Shown here: positions 8,242 to 17,294 of the stretch, one piece after another
How the letters are laid out: each line of letters begins with the position of its first letter
Position numbering within the stretch: the first letter of the stretch is position 1
NCBI RefSeq assembly: GCF_029892565.1
Contig: NZ_JARXVH010000030.1
Location: 1 to 64,000, forward strand
Reading direction: 5' to 3'
DNA: 64,000 nucleotides
Source: Streptomyces pseudovenezuelae
GTDB lineage: Bacteria; Actinomycetota; Actinomycetes; Streptomycetales; Streptomycetaceae
Position numbers and translations under genes: made by a program
The notes under the pieces: model-generated
The model's database searches: none
Told to the model about the DNA's origin: nothing
The model's input: only the letters and a program-made list of their open reading frames with translations

Positions 8242-10596
8242 TCAGGCGGCCGGTTCGATGGTGACCTTGACGTGCTTCATCAGCGGCTGGTCGCTCTGGG
8301 TGCTGAAGTCGCCGATCGCGCACAGGACGTTCATCTCCGGCATGTAGCCGGCCGCACAGCCGCGCGGGATGTCGTACGGGATGGCCAGGTAGCCGTCGAG
8401 GTGGCGGCGGCTGCCGTCCTTGGCGGTGCTGGTGATGTCGACCGGATCGAATTCGGCGAGGCCGCGCTCGCGCATGTCGTCCTTGTTCATGAAGACGAGG
8501 GTGCGGAGGTTCTCGATGCCGCGGTAGCGGTCGTTGTCGGAGTAGATGGTGGTGTTCCACTGGTCGTGGGAGCGCATCGTGCCCAGCGCCAGGGTGCCGG
8601 GGGCGGGGACCACGTCGGGCAGGGGTGCGGTGGAGAACTCGGCGCGGCCCGATGGGGTGAGGAAGACCAGTTCGCGGGCGGGCTGCTTGATGCGGAAGCC
8701 CAGCGGCAGCCGTACCCGGCGGTTGAAGTCCTCGAAGCCGTCCAGGACTTGGGCCATGGTGTCGCGGATGCGGTCGTAGTCCTCGACGTACCACTCCCAG
8801 GGAGTGGAGCTGTCGGGCAGGGCGGCGCGGGCTATCCCGGCGATGACGGCGGGCTCGGACAGCAGGTGCGGCGAGGCTGGGCGCTTCATGCCGAGGGAGA
8901 GGTGGACCATGCTCATCGAGTCCTCGACCGAGGTGCTCTGGACGCCGTGGCGCTGCTGGTCCTTCTCGGTGCGGCCCAGGCACGGCAGGATCAACGCCCG
9001 CCGACCGTGGACGAGATGGCTGCGGTTGAGCTTGGTGCTGACCTGGACGGTGAGGTCGCAGGTGCGCAGGGCCTCGTAGGTGTACGGGGTGTCGGGGGCG
9101 GCGAGGGCGAAGTTGCCGCCCATGCCGACGAACACCTTCACATCGCCGCGGTGCATGGCCTGGACGGTGCCGACGGTGTCCAGACCGTGCTCGTGCGGCG
9201 GGTCGATCTCGCAGGCCTCGGCGAGACGCTCAAGGAACGTCTCGGTGGGCCGGTGGTCGATTCCGCAGGTGCGGTTGCCCTGCACGTTGCTGTGGCCGCG
9301 GACGGGGGACGGTCCCGCGCCCTCGCGGCCCAGATTGCCGCGCAGCAGAAGGAGGTTGACGATCTCACGGACGGTGTCGACGCCGTGTTCGTGCTGGCTG
9401 ACGCCGAGGCACCAGCTGACGATGCTGCGGTCGGCGTCGCGGTAGACGCGTGCCGTCTTGAGGATGTCGTCGCGGTCGACCCCGGACTGCCGCTCGATCT
9501 CCGCCCAGGAGGTCTCCTCGCACAGGGCCCGGTAGGCGTCGAAGCCCGTGGTGTGACGGTCGAGGAACTCCCGGTCCAGCGCCTTGGGGTCGGTCCCGGA
9601 CTGGTCCAGGACCGCCTTGGCGACGCCCCGCAGAAGCGCCATGTCGCCGCCGATGCGTGGTTGCAGGTTCAGGGTGCTGGTCGGCGTCGACTTGAGGAGG
9701 GCCATGTCCGTGAAGTCGTGCGGCACGATGGTCCGGGTGGCGGCTGCCTCGACCAGCGGGTTGATGTGCACGATCTGCGCGCCGCGCCGGTATGCCTCGG
9801 CCAGGGCCGTCAGCATCCTGGGCGCGTTGGAGGCGGCGTTGACGCCCATGATGAACAGGGCGTCGGTGGCCTCCCAGTCCTTGAGGTCGACGGTCCCCTT
9901 GCCGGTGCCCAGGGACGCCGTCAGCGCGCGGCCGCTGGCCTCGTGGCACATGTTGGAGCAGTCGGGCAGGTTGTTCGTGCCCAATTCGCGAGCCATCAAC
10001 TGGTAGAGGAAGGTGGCCTCGTTGCCGAGTCGGCCGGAGGTGTAGAACGCCGCCTGGTTCGGGCTGTCGAGTCCGCGCAGGGCACGGCCGACCGTCTCGA
10101 ACGCGTCGTGCCAGTTGACCGGGGCGTAGTGGTCGGACTCCGGGTCGTAGACCATCGGTTCGGTGAGCCGGCCCTGGTCCTCCAGGTCGAAGTCGCTCCA
10201 GCCGGACAGTTCGGTGACCGAGTGGGCGGCGAAGAAGTCACGGCCGACCCGCTTGGGGGTCATCTCCCAGGTGACGTGCTTGATGCCGTTCTCGCAGATG
10301 TCCAGGTGCAGGCCCTTGGTGTCGTCCGGCCAGGCGCACCCGGGGCAGTCGAATCCGCCGTTCTCATGGTTCATCCGCATGATCGCCCGCGGCCCGTCCA
10401 CGAGCGCGCCCTCGCGCACCAGCACCTTGCCCACGCTCTTGGCCGCGCCCCAGCCGGCGGCGGGGTGGTGGTAGGGGTGGAAATGCGGTTCACCCTGCGG
10501 ATCGGGCCCCACGTGCGGAGGATCCGTCCCCTCGCCCGTCGGATCGCTTCCCGCGCGCTGCGGAGGCCCGTCCCGGCCGTCATGTGTGGTGGTCAA
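8242..10596 (-). CDS. FdhF/YdeP-family molybdopterin oxidoreductase
   Basis: This 784-residue protein resembles the alpha subunit of formate dehydrogenase-like molybdoenzymes, especially the YdeP group. Recognisable blocks are GFDCPGCAWPD near residue 90, YTSGRLGNEATFLYQLMARE, DCSNMCHEASG, a GRRALILPCLGRTEKDQQ stretch and a C-terminal molybdopterin-dinucleotide domain (HDQWNTTIYSDNDRYRGI). Members are cytoplasmic bis-MGD enzymes; the physiological substrate of the YdeP group is not settled. I chose TTG at 10596 because GAGAGG lies nine bases upstream and the length then fits the family. The frame is open further upstream without support. No partner subunit or cofactor gene is adjacent. Confidence 0.88.
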   Translation of the reverse strand: MTTTHDGRDGPPQRAGSDPTGEGTDPPHVGPDPQGEPHFHPYHHPAAGWGAAKSVGKVLVREGALVDGPRAIMRMNHENGGFDCPGCAWPDDTKGLHLDICENGIKHVTWEMTPKRVGRDFFAAHSVTELSGWSDFDLEDQGRLTEPMVYDPESDHYAPVNWHDAFETVGRALRGLDSPNQAAFYTSGRLGNEATFLYQLMARELGTNNLPDCSNMCHEASGRALTASLGTGKGTVDLKDWEATDALFIMGVNAASNAPRMLTALAEAYRRGAQIVHINPLVEAAATRTIVPHDFTDMALLKSTPTSTLNLQPRIGGDMALLRGVAKAVLDQSGTDPKALDREFLDRHTTGFDAYRALCEETSWAEIERQSGVDRDDILKTARVYRDADRSIVSWCLGVSQHEHGVDTVREIVNLLLLRGNLGREGAGPSPVRGHSNVQGNRTCGIDHRPTETFLERLAEACEIDPPHEHGLDTVGTVQAMHRGDVKVFVGMGGNFALAAPDTPYTYEALRTCDLTVQVSTKLNRSHLVHGRRALILPCLGRTEKDQQRHGVQSTSVEDSMSMVHLSLGMKRPASPHLLSEPAVIAGIARAALPDSSTPWEWYVEDYDRIRDTMAQVLDGFEDFNRRVRLPLGFRIKQPARELVFLTPSGRAEFSTAPLPDVVPAPGTLALGTMRSHDQWNTTIYSDNDRYRGIENLRTLVFMNKDDMRERGLAEFDPVDITSTAKDGSRRHLDGYLAIPYDIPRGCAAGYMPEMNVLCAIGDFSTQSDQPLMKHVKVTIEPAA

Positions 10597-10645
10597 GAGT
10601 CTCACCCTCTCACCGTCCGGACGGGCACCCCGCAGCCCCGAACGC

Positions 10646-10723
10646 CTAGGACTGCGGCCGCCGCCCATGGTTTGCGGCGTGCTTGCGGCGGCTCCTCTTC
10701 TTGCGGCGTCGCTTCGAGGACAT
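10646..10723 (-). CDS. Small ribosomal protein bL37 (COX24/AURKAIP1-like), 25 residues
   Basis: A 25-codon gene starts with MSSKRRRKKRSRRKH and ends in AANHGRRPQS. It is extremely basic and matches the pattern of the short actinobacterial ribosomal protein bL37 (Lys/Arg cluster, then ANHGKRP), which belongs to the COX24/AURKAIP1 motif family. The ATG is preceded by GGGAGG with a five-base spacer, a near-ideal ribosome site. It stands alone between the oxidoreductase and the DyP peroxidase genes. By analogy with mycobacterial ribosome structures, the product should sit in the large subunit. Confidence 0.85.
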   Translation of the reverse strand: MSSKRRRKKRSRRKHAANHGRRPQS

Positions 10724-10935
10724 GGCTGCCTCCCGTACGCATGAGATGTCAGGCGAAATGCCCTTTTCCGGACATCCACGATTCCACACGGCCCGTGGCA
10801 GCGCGATTCGGCACGGCAGGCTCCCGCCAGGACAGCCCGGGCCACCCTGACCGTTCGCACCACCCAGACCGCCCGGGCTGCCCGACCCTTCCGGCCCGCC
10901 CCTCCGGTCAGCGCAGGTCAGCCGATCGACGCAGG

Positions 10936-11871
10936 TCAGCCCGCCGGCGCGGCGGGCAAGTCGTCCAGGAAGCCGACCGTCGGCACGTGGAACAGGCATC
11001 CCGTGATCGCCGTCGAGAAGTCGAGGATGCGGTCGTGCTTGGCCCGGCCGTCGCCGAGGAACATGTTCCTGAGCATCCGCTCGGTCACGTCGGGCGTACG
11101 GGCGTAGCCGATGAAGTACGTGCCGAACTCGCCGGCTCCCACGGTCCCGAACGGCATGTTCTCCCGCACGATCTTGAGCTCGTTGCCGTCCTCGTCGGTG
11201 ATGACGTTGAGGGCCACGTGGGAGTCGGCGGGTTTGATGTCGTCGGGGAGTTCGAGGTTGGTCAGCTTGGTGCGTCCGATGGCGTTCTCCTGCTCGTCGG
11301 ACGGCAGGGCGTTCCACTCCGTCATGTCGTGCAGGTACTTCTGGACGATCACGTAGCTGCCGCCCTTGAAGGCGTGGTCCTCGTCGCCGATGAGCACGGC
11401 GTCGGACGCGAGCCGGCCCTCGGGGTTCTCGCTGCCGTCGACGAAGCCGAGCAGGTCGCGCTCGTCGAAGTACTTGAAGCCGTGCACCTCGTCGACGACC
11501 GTGACCGCGCCGGTCAGCCGCTCCACGAACAGCCGGGTCAGTTCGAAACAGAGGTCCATACGACGGGCCCGCACATGGAACAGGAGGTCCCCCGGCGTGG
11601 CCGGGGCCCGGTGCCGGTCACCGGCCAACTCGACGAACGGATGCAGTTGTTGGGGGCGCGGTCCGCTGAACAGCCGGTCCCAGGCCGCCGATCCGATGCC
11701 GACGACACAGGTGAGTTCGTCGTCGGGGGCGCGGAAGGCGACCGAGCGGCGCAGGCCCGAGACGTCCTCCAGCAGATCGCGGACCGTCTCTTCCTGCCCC
11801 GGCACGATGGTGACCACGAGAAACACCGCGGCCCTGGCCGGAGGGACGATCACTGCCTGCGGCTCGACCAC
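10936..11871 (-). CDS. Dye-decolorising (DyP-type) heme peroxidase
   Basis: The 311-residue protein has the DyP signature GFVDGSENPEG (the GxxDG motif with the catalytic Asp) near residue 140. A heme-ligand region containing SHVALNV lies near residue 215, and a conserved GTYFIGYARTPDVTERML block near residue 250. It has no Tat or Sec signal, so it is probably cytoplasmic. DyPs oxidise bulky substrates with hydrogen peroxide and are often encapsulin cargo, but no encapsulin gene is next to it. A DUF1345 membrane protein gene lies upstream on the same strand with a 111-bp gap. Confidence 0.92.
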   Translation of the reverse strand: MVEPQAVIVPPARAAVFLVVTIVPGQEETVRDLLEDVSGLRRSVAFRAPDDELTCVVGIGSAAWDRLFSGPRPQQLHPFVELAGDRHRAPATPGDLLFHVRARRMDLCFELTRLFVERLTGAVTVVDEVHGFKYFDERDLLGFVDGSENPEGRLASDAVLIGDEDHAFKGGSYVIVQKYLHDMTEWNALPSDEQENAIGRTKLTNLELPDDIKPADSHVALNVITDEDGNELKIVRENMPFGTVGAGEFGTYFIGYARTPDVTERMLRNMFLGDGRAKHDRILDFSTAITGCLFHVPTVGFLDDLPAAPAG

Positions 11872-11982
11872 GGGTCGGCCTCCTCAACCTGTGCGAGATC
11901 GGGTACGAGCTCCTGTACGAGACGGGTCCGTTCCCCGCCATCCTGCTGTGTCCCCGGGAAATCCGCACGAGGACACGGTGAC

Positions 11983-12615
11983 TCAGCCGCCGACGAGACC
12001 CACGACGAGGTTGATGGCGGTGGCGAGGATGCTGGTGCCGAAGACGTAGGACAGCAGCGAGTGCCGCAGCACGATCGCGCGGATCTCCGGACTGGAGACG
12101 TCGGTGTCGGAGACCTGGTAGGTCATGCCGAGGTTGTAGCTGAAGTAGAAGAAGTCCCGGTACGCCGGCGGCTGGTCGGAGTTGAAGTCGATGCCCTTGC
12201 CGGTCTCGTAGTACACGTACGCGTAGCGGGTGGCGTACATCAGGTGCAGCGCGGCCCAGGCCATGAAGACCCCGCACAGTGCGGTCGTGGCCGCGGCGTG
12301 GCCGGGGTCGGATCTGCCGCGCACGAGAAGCAGCACGATGGCGATCAGTCCACACAGGGCCACCGCGACGACCAGGAGTTCCTCGACGAGGGGCCGGAAG
12401 TCCTCCCGTTGGGCGTTGCGGTGGGTGTCGGTGGCGTCCATCGGCCACAGCACCACCCAGCCCGTCACGACGAAGATGAGTTCCGTGGCGGCGATGCCGG
12501 CCAGCATGCCCAGGACCAGATCGGTCGGCAGTCCGACGGCCACCCCGACGACGGCTCCGAGGACCGTCGCGCCGGCGAGCCTGGACAGGGCGTTCAGCGG
12601 CTGACGAGTCCCCAT
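11983..12615 (-). CDS. DUF1345 family integral membrane protein
   Basis: The 210-residue product has five or six hydrophobic helices, including AGATVLGAVVGVAVGLPTDL and LLVVAVALCGLIAIVLLL, and a conserved FFYFSYNLGMTYQVSD block before the last helices. That block is typical of DUF1345 proteins, whose function is unknown. The ATG at 12615 is chosen by homology length. Another in-frame ATG at 12636 would add seven residues, and neither has a clear ribosome site. Confidence 0.8.
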   Translation of the reverse strand: MGTRQPLNALSRLAGATVLGAVVGVAVGLPTDLVLGMLAGIAATELIFVVTGWVVLWPMDATDTHRNAQREDFRPLVEELLVVAVALCGLIAIVLLLVRGRSDPGHAAATTALCGVFMAWAALHLMYATRYAYVYYETGKGIDFNSDQPPAYRDFFYFSYNLGMTYQVSDTDVSSPEIRAIVLRHSLLSYVFGTSILATAINLVVGLVGG

Positions 12616-12840
12616 GAGTGAACACGGTAGCCCCATCGGCACCGTCCGGCTCGGCGGGGCCCGCCGGGCCGCCCGAACGGGCCGCGCCCGCACCCTCACT
12701 GACCAGGTCGGAACCCTCGACACCCAGGTCAGACCGCTTGTAGCCGAACCGTTGCCGTTCCGTGGGACGTCACCCACAGCGGACCCATAGTCTGTGATGC
12801 CGTTCCGCCGAATTCCGTTGAACCCAGGGGGAGTCAGACC

Positions 12841-14064
12841 ATGCGACCCATCCGGCCGTCCTTCACCACCCGCCCCGGGAGGAGTGCGCGCCGCAGAGTC
12901 TCCCCCGTGCTGACCGCCGTCGCCCTCGCCTCCGCGGTGGCGCTCACCGCCACCGCCTGCGGCTCCGACGACACCAAGGCGGACGACCGGGCCTCGGCCG
13001 CCGCCGCCGCGTCGGACGACGGCAGGATCAAGATCCCGGACGACATCAGGGACAAGCTCAAAGAGCACGGGATCGACATCGACAAGTGGAAGGACGGCGC
13101 CTGGAAGAACTGGGACAAGGACGACTGGCTGCGCGAGGCCGACGACTTCGTCAACCCGATCATCAAGGGCCTGTGGGACCCGGAGCGGATGCGTGACGCC
13201 GACGACCCGGACAAGGGTGTCGACGACAGCGACCTCTCGGGCGACCAGGGCGTGACCGACCCGGCGCCCGAGCCGGTGGACGCGAAGGCCGTGCCGCCTA
13301 CGTACCACGCCAACGCGGCGACGGCCGGGAAGGTGTTCTTCGACGCCCCCGAGGGCACGATGGTCTGCTCGGCGACGGTCGTGGAGGACCCGGCGCACCC
13401 GGGCAAGTCCAACCTGGTCTGGACGGCGGGCCATTGCGTGCACGCCGGCAAGAAGGGCGGCTGGTACCGCAACATCGCCTTCGTTCCGTCGTACAACGAC
13501 GCGGGCAAGTCGGCCGCCGAGTTGGAGAACGCCACCCGGGAGGAGGCCGCTCCTTACGGCGTGTACTGGGGTGACTGGGCGCAGACCTCCCAGCAGTGGA
13601 TCGAGCAGGGCGGCGAGACGGGCGGCGACGGGGCCTCGTACGACTACGCCGTCATTCATGTGACGCCCGAGAAGGGCAGTAACGGCAAGTCCCTTGAGGA
13701 GACGGTCGGTTCGGCGCTGCCGGTGAACTTCAAGGCACCGGCCGTGCCGAAGGTCGCCGGCATCACGGCGACCGGCTATCCGGCGGCGGCGCCGTTCGAC
13801 GGCCAACTGCTGTACCAGTGCCAGGACAAGCCGGGGCGGCTGTCGATCAGTACCGCGGACCCGACGATGTACCGGATCGGCTGCACCATGACCGGCGGTT
13901 CGTCCGGCGGGGGTTGGGTCGCCACGGGCTCGGACGGCAAGCCGGCGCTGGTGTCCAACACCTCGATCGGCCCGGTGACCGCGGGTTGGCTGGCCGGTCC
14001 GCGTCTTGGCGACGTGGCGAAGGGCGTGTACGACTCGGTGAGCGAGAAGTTCGCCGGTCAGTGA
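12841..14064 (+). CDS. Secreted trypsin-like serine protease, probable lipoprotein (copy 1)
   Basis: This 407-residue exported S1-fold protease has a signal peptide that ends in a lipobox-like LTATAC (Cys about residue 40). A ~130-residue acidic propeptide-like region follows. The catalytic triad is visible as His in WTAGHCVHAG, Asp in YDYAVIHV and Ser in TMTGGSSGGGW. The ATG has GGGGGAG seven bases upstream, and a TAGTCT hexamer at about 12788 could be the -10. It is a tandem paralogue of the next gene, with near-identical blocks (IKIPDDIRDKLKEHGID against the matching stretch in copy 2). The substrate is unknown. Confidence 0.88.
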   Translation: MRPIRPSFTTRPGRSARRRVSPVLTAVALASAVALTATACGSDDTKADDRASAAAAASDDGRIKIPDDIRDKLKEHGIDIDKWKDGAWKNWDKDDWLREADDFVNPIIKGLWDPERMRDADDPDKGVDDSDLSGDQGVTDPAPEPVDAKAVPPTYHANAATAGKVFFDAPEGTMVCSATVVEDPAHPGKSNLVWTAGHCVHAGKKGGWYRNIAFVPSYNDAGKSAAELENATREEAAPYGVYWGDWAQTSQQWIEQGGETGGDGASYDYAVIHVTPEKGSNGKSLEETVGSALPVNFKAPAVPKVAGITATGYPAAAPFDGQLLYQCQDKPGRLSISTADPTMYRIGCTMTGGSSGGGWVATGSDGKPALVSNTSIGPVTAGWLAGPRLGDVAKGVYDSVSEKFAGQ

Positions 14065-14297
14065 GGCGCGGCGGGTGCGGTGGACACGGCGGTCGGTGGA
14101 TGCCGTAGGCACAGCGGGCGATGGGGTACCGCACAGAAACATTCACCGCCCCATCCCCGTTCGCCCGCAACTCCGCGGGCATAGTGAGGTGTCGCGGACG
14201 GATCACATGTGCCGCGACATCCCGCGACGCCGCTCCTCGCGATCGGCGCACCGCGATCCGCACCAACACCACACGTTTCAACGGGGGTTACCGCACC

Positions 14298-15503
14298 ATG
14301 CGTTCCACACGCACGCCCACTTCGCCAAACCGCCGCCGGCGCGCGGCACTTGCCGCCACCGGTCTCCTCGCCGCTCTCGCCCTCACCGCGACCGCGTGCA
14401 ACGGCTCGGACGACGACAGCGCGAGCGACAAGCCGGACACCGCTTCGCAGTCGTCCGGCACGGGCGACGGCAGGCTGCACGTCCCGGCCGACATCGCGAG
14501 CAAGCTGAAGGACCACGGGTTCGATGTCGACGAATGGGCCAAGGGCGGCTGGAAGGACTGGGACAAGGACAAGTGGCTCAGCGCGGCCAAGGACTTCGTC
14601 AACCCGGTGATCGACGGCCTCTGGAAGCCCGAGCGGATGAAGTCCGCCAAGGAGGCCAACAAGACGGTCTCGACGAAGGACGCCACCGCCGATCAGGGCG
14701 TCAGTGACCCGGTGCCGGCGCCCGTTGAGGCCACGGCCGAGAAGACGCCGTACCACGAGAACGCGGCCCCGGTCGGCAAGGTGTTCTTCGACTCCCCCGA
14801 GGGCTCCATGGTCTGCTCGGGCACGGTCGTCAAGGACGTGAACCACCCGGGCAAGTCGAACCTGGTCTGGACGGCCGGCCACTGCGTGCACGCGGGCGCG
14901 GGCGGCGGCTGGTACCGCAACATCGCCTTCGTCCCGGCCTACAACGACCTCGGCGAGTCGGCGTCGCAGCTGAGCAACGCGAACGCCTCGGAGATCGCCC
15001 CGTACGGCAACTGGTGGGCGGACTGGGCGTCGACCTCCGGCCAGTGGATCCAGGGCGGCTCGGAGACCGGCGGCGCGGGTGCCGCGTACGACTTCGCCGT
15101 GCTGCACGTGAAGCCCGAGCAGGGCGCCAAGTCCCTTGAGGAGACGGTCGGCGCGGCGCTCGACGTCGACTTCTCATCCCCGTCCGCGCCCCAGGTCTCC
15201 GAGATGGGCGCATGGGGCTACCCGGCGGCACCGCCCTACGACGGTCTGCAGATGTTCAAGTGCCTCGACAGGCCCGGCCGGCTCTCGCTGGATCCGTCCC
15301 TGCCGACGATGTACCGCATCGGCTGCACCATGACCGGCGGCTCCTCCGGCGGCGGCTGGTTCCGCGTGGTCGACGGTCAGACGAAGCTGGTCTCGAACAC
15401 GTCGATCGGCCCGTCCGACAACACCTGGCTGGCCGGCCCGCAGTTGGGACGGACGGCCGAGTCGCTCTACGAGAACATGAGCAAGACGTACGGCGGTCGG
15501 TGA
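14298..15503 (+). CDS. Secreted trypsin-like serine protease, probable lipoprotein (copy 2)
   Basis: This 401-residue paralogue of the upstream protease has the same order of parts: a signal peptide with LTATAC, a DIASKLKDHGFDVDEW propeptide-like segment, His in WTAGHCVHAG, Asp in YDFAVLHV and Ser in GGSSGGGW. Most differences lie in the linker (residues 45-70) and in the loops between His and Asp. The ATG at 14298 follows GGGGG and gives a proper signal peptide; longer frames upstream do not. A strong hairpin terminator lies 33 bases after the stop. Tandem duplication is the simplest origin. Confidence 0.88.
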   Translation: MRSTRTPTSPNRRRRAALAATGLLAALALTATACNGSDDDSASDKPDTASQSSGTGDGRLHVPADIASKLKDHGFDVDEWAKGGWKDWDKDKWLSAAKDFVNPVIDGLWKPERMKSAKEANKTVSTKDATADQGVSDPVPAPVEATAEKTPYHENAAPVGKVFFDSPEGSMVCSGTVVKDVNHPGKSNLVWTAGHCVHAGAGGGWYRNIAFVPAYNDLGESASQLSNANASEIAPYGNWWADWASTSGQWIQGGSETGGAGAAYDFAVLHVKPEQGAKSLEETVGAALDVDFSSPSAPQVSEMGAWGYPAAPPYDGLQMFKCLDRPGRLSLDPSLPTMYRIGCTMTGGSSGGGWFRVVDGQTKLVSNTSIGPSDNTWLAGPQLGRTAESLYENMSKTYGGR

Positions 15504-15535
15504 CGCCGGAGGAACCGACACCTCAAGCAATGCTG

Positions 15536-15568
15536 AAGGCCCGCCCCCGAACAACAGGGGCGGGCCTT
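15536..15568. terminator. Bidirectional hairpin terminator
   Basis: A perfect 12-bp stem (AAGGCCCGCCCC with its complement) closes a 9-base loop. It sits between the convergent protease and hflX genes. It begins with AA and ends with TT, so it could act for either strand. Confidence 0.85.
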
Positions 15569-15602
15569 CGGGCCGTTCTACGACCGAGCCGGTCTACGGC
15601 AC

Positions 15603-17096
15603 TCAGACCAGCGGCGCGGGAACGTACGGCATGAGCTCCGCCGCCAGTTCCTCATGTACCCGCACCTTGAGCAGCGTGCCCTCCGGGGTGTGCTCCTCGG
15701 AGATCACCTCGCCCTCGTCGTGCGCGCGGGCGACCAGCTTGCCGTGGGTGTACGGCACGAGCGCCTCGATCTCGACGGACGGCCTCGGCAGCTCGTTGTC
15801 GATGAGCGCGAGCAGCTCCGCGATGCCCTGGCCAGTGCGCGCCGAGACCGCGATGGAACGCTTCTCGATCCGCATCAGCCGCTGCAGCGTCAACGGGTCG
15901 GCCGCGTCCGCCTTGTTGATCACGACGATCTCGGGCACCTTCGTGGCGCCGACGTCCCTGACCACCTCGCGCACGGCGGCCAGCTGCTCCTCCGGGTTGG
16001 GGTGCGAGCCGTCCACCACGTGCAGGATCAGGTCGGACTCGCCGACCTCCTCCATGGTGGAGCGGAACGCCTCGACCAGGTGGTGCGGCAGGTGCCGGAC
16101 GAATCCGACGGTGTCGGCCAGCGTGTACAGCCGCCCGCTCGGGGTCTCCGCCCGGCGGACGGTCGGGTCCAGGGTCGCGAACAGCGAGTTCTCGACCAGG
16201 ACTCCCGCGCCCGTGAGGCGGTTGAGCAGGGACGACTTGCCGGCGTTGGTGTAGCCCGCGATGGCGACCGACGGCACCCGGTGGCGCTTGCGCTCCTGAC
16301 GCTTGATGTCGCGGCCGGTCTTCATGTCCGCGATCTCCCGGCGCATCTTCGCCATCTTCTCGCGGATCCGTCGCCGGTCGGTCTCGATCTTGGTCTCACC
16401 GGGACCACGGGTGGCGAGGCCGCCGCCCGAGCCGCCGCCCATCTGGCGGGACAGCGACTGACCCCAGCCGCGCAGCCTCGGCAGCATGTACTGCATCTGC
16501 GCGAGCGCGACCTGGGCCTTGCCCTCTCGGGACTTGGCGTGCTGGGCGAAGATGTCGAGGATCAGGGCCGTACGGTCGATGACCTTGACCTTGACGACGT
16601 CTTCGAGATGGATGAGCTGGCCCGGGCTGAGCTCACCGTCACAGATCACGGTGTCGGCGCCGGTCTCCAGGACGATGTCCCTGAGCTCGGTCGCCTTGCC
16701 GGAGCCGATGTAGGTGGCCGCGTCGGGCTTGTCGCGGCGCTGGATGACGCCGTCGAGCACGAGCGCGCCGGCGGTCTCCGCGAGGGCGGCCAGCTCCGCG
16801 AGGGAGTTGTCCGCGTCCTGTGCGGTCCCCGTGGTCCAGACACCGACGAGGACGACCCGCTCCAGGCGGAGCTGGCGGTACTCGACCTCGGTGACGTCCT
16901 CGAGTTCGGTGGAGAGGCCGGCCACGCGGCGCAGGGCCGCGCGCTCGGAGCGGTCGAACTGATCGCCGTCCCGGTCTCCGTCGATCTCGTGGCTCCAGGC
17001 GACGTCCTCTTCCATCAGGGCATTGGCCCGAAGACCGTCGGGGTAGTCGCTGGCGAAGCGCTTGGCGTCCTGGGAAGGGGAAGAAGAGGAGGTCAT
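15603..17096 (-). CDS. hflX: HflX, ribosome-associated GTPase
   Basis: HflX-type GTPases bind the large ribosomal subunit and split stalled or stress-inactivated ribosomes. The 497-residue protein has the HflX domain (VIQRRDKPDAATYIGSGK) and then a glycine-rich linker (RQMGGGSGGGLATRGPGE). The G domain contains G1 (GYTNAGKSS), G3 (DTVGFV) and G4 (NKAD). The ATG is preceded by AAGGA at five bases. The gene is monocistronic and converges on the protease gene. The N-terminal ~60 residues are acidic and variable, as in other actinobacterial homologues. Confidence 0.95.
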   Translation of the reverse strand: MTSSSSPSQDAKRFASDYPDGLRANALMEEDVAWSHEIDGDRDGDQFDRSERAALRRVAGLSTELEDVTEVEYRQLRLERVVLVGVWTTGTAQDADNSLAELAALAETAGALVLDGVIQRRDKPDAATYIGSGKATELRDIVLETGADTVICDGELSPGQLIHLEDVVKVKVIDRTALILDIFAQHAKSREGKAQVALAQMQYMLPRLRGWGQSLSRQMGGGSGGGLATRGPGETKIETDRRRIREKMAKMRREIADMKTGRDIKRQERKRHRVPSVAIAGYTNAGKSSLLNRLTGAGVLVENSLFATLDPTVRRAETPSGRLYTLADTVGFVRHLPHHLVEAFRSTMEEVGESDLILHVVDGSHPNPEEQLAAVREVVRDVGATKVPEIVVINKADAADPLTLQRLMRIEKRSIAVSARTGQGIAELLALIDNELPRPSVEIEALVPYTHGKLVARAHDEGEVISEEHTPEGTLLKVRVHEELAAELMPYVPAPLV

Positions 17097-17294
17097 TGGA
17101 TCCTTACGTAGATAGGGATTGCGATACGGCGCTCATCAATCTCAACGTCCGAGTACCCCGGGAGATTCCCGTGTCCCGTCCCGCGCCGACCCGAAGATGG
17201 TCGCACGGGACGCCTCGTCTCGTCACCGCCTTATTTGCCGGTCTCAAGGCCCTCTTTCCTGGCCTCAGCGCCTTGTTTTCCGGCCTTCACCGTT

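Noticed and set aside
6538..12621. Very long plus-strand frame of about 2000 codons
   Set aside because: It runs opposite several well-supported genes (aminotransferase, oxidoreductase, bL37, DyP, DUF1345). It has no domain and no ribosome site; third-position GC bias explains it.
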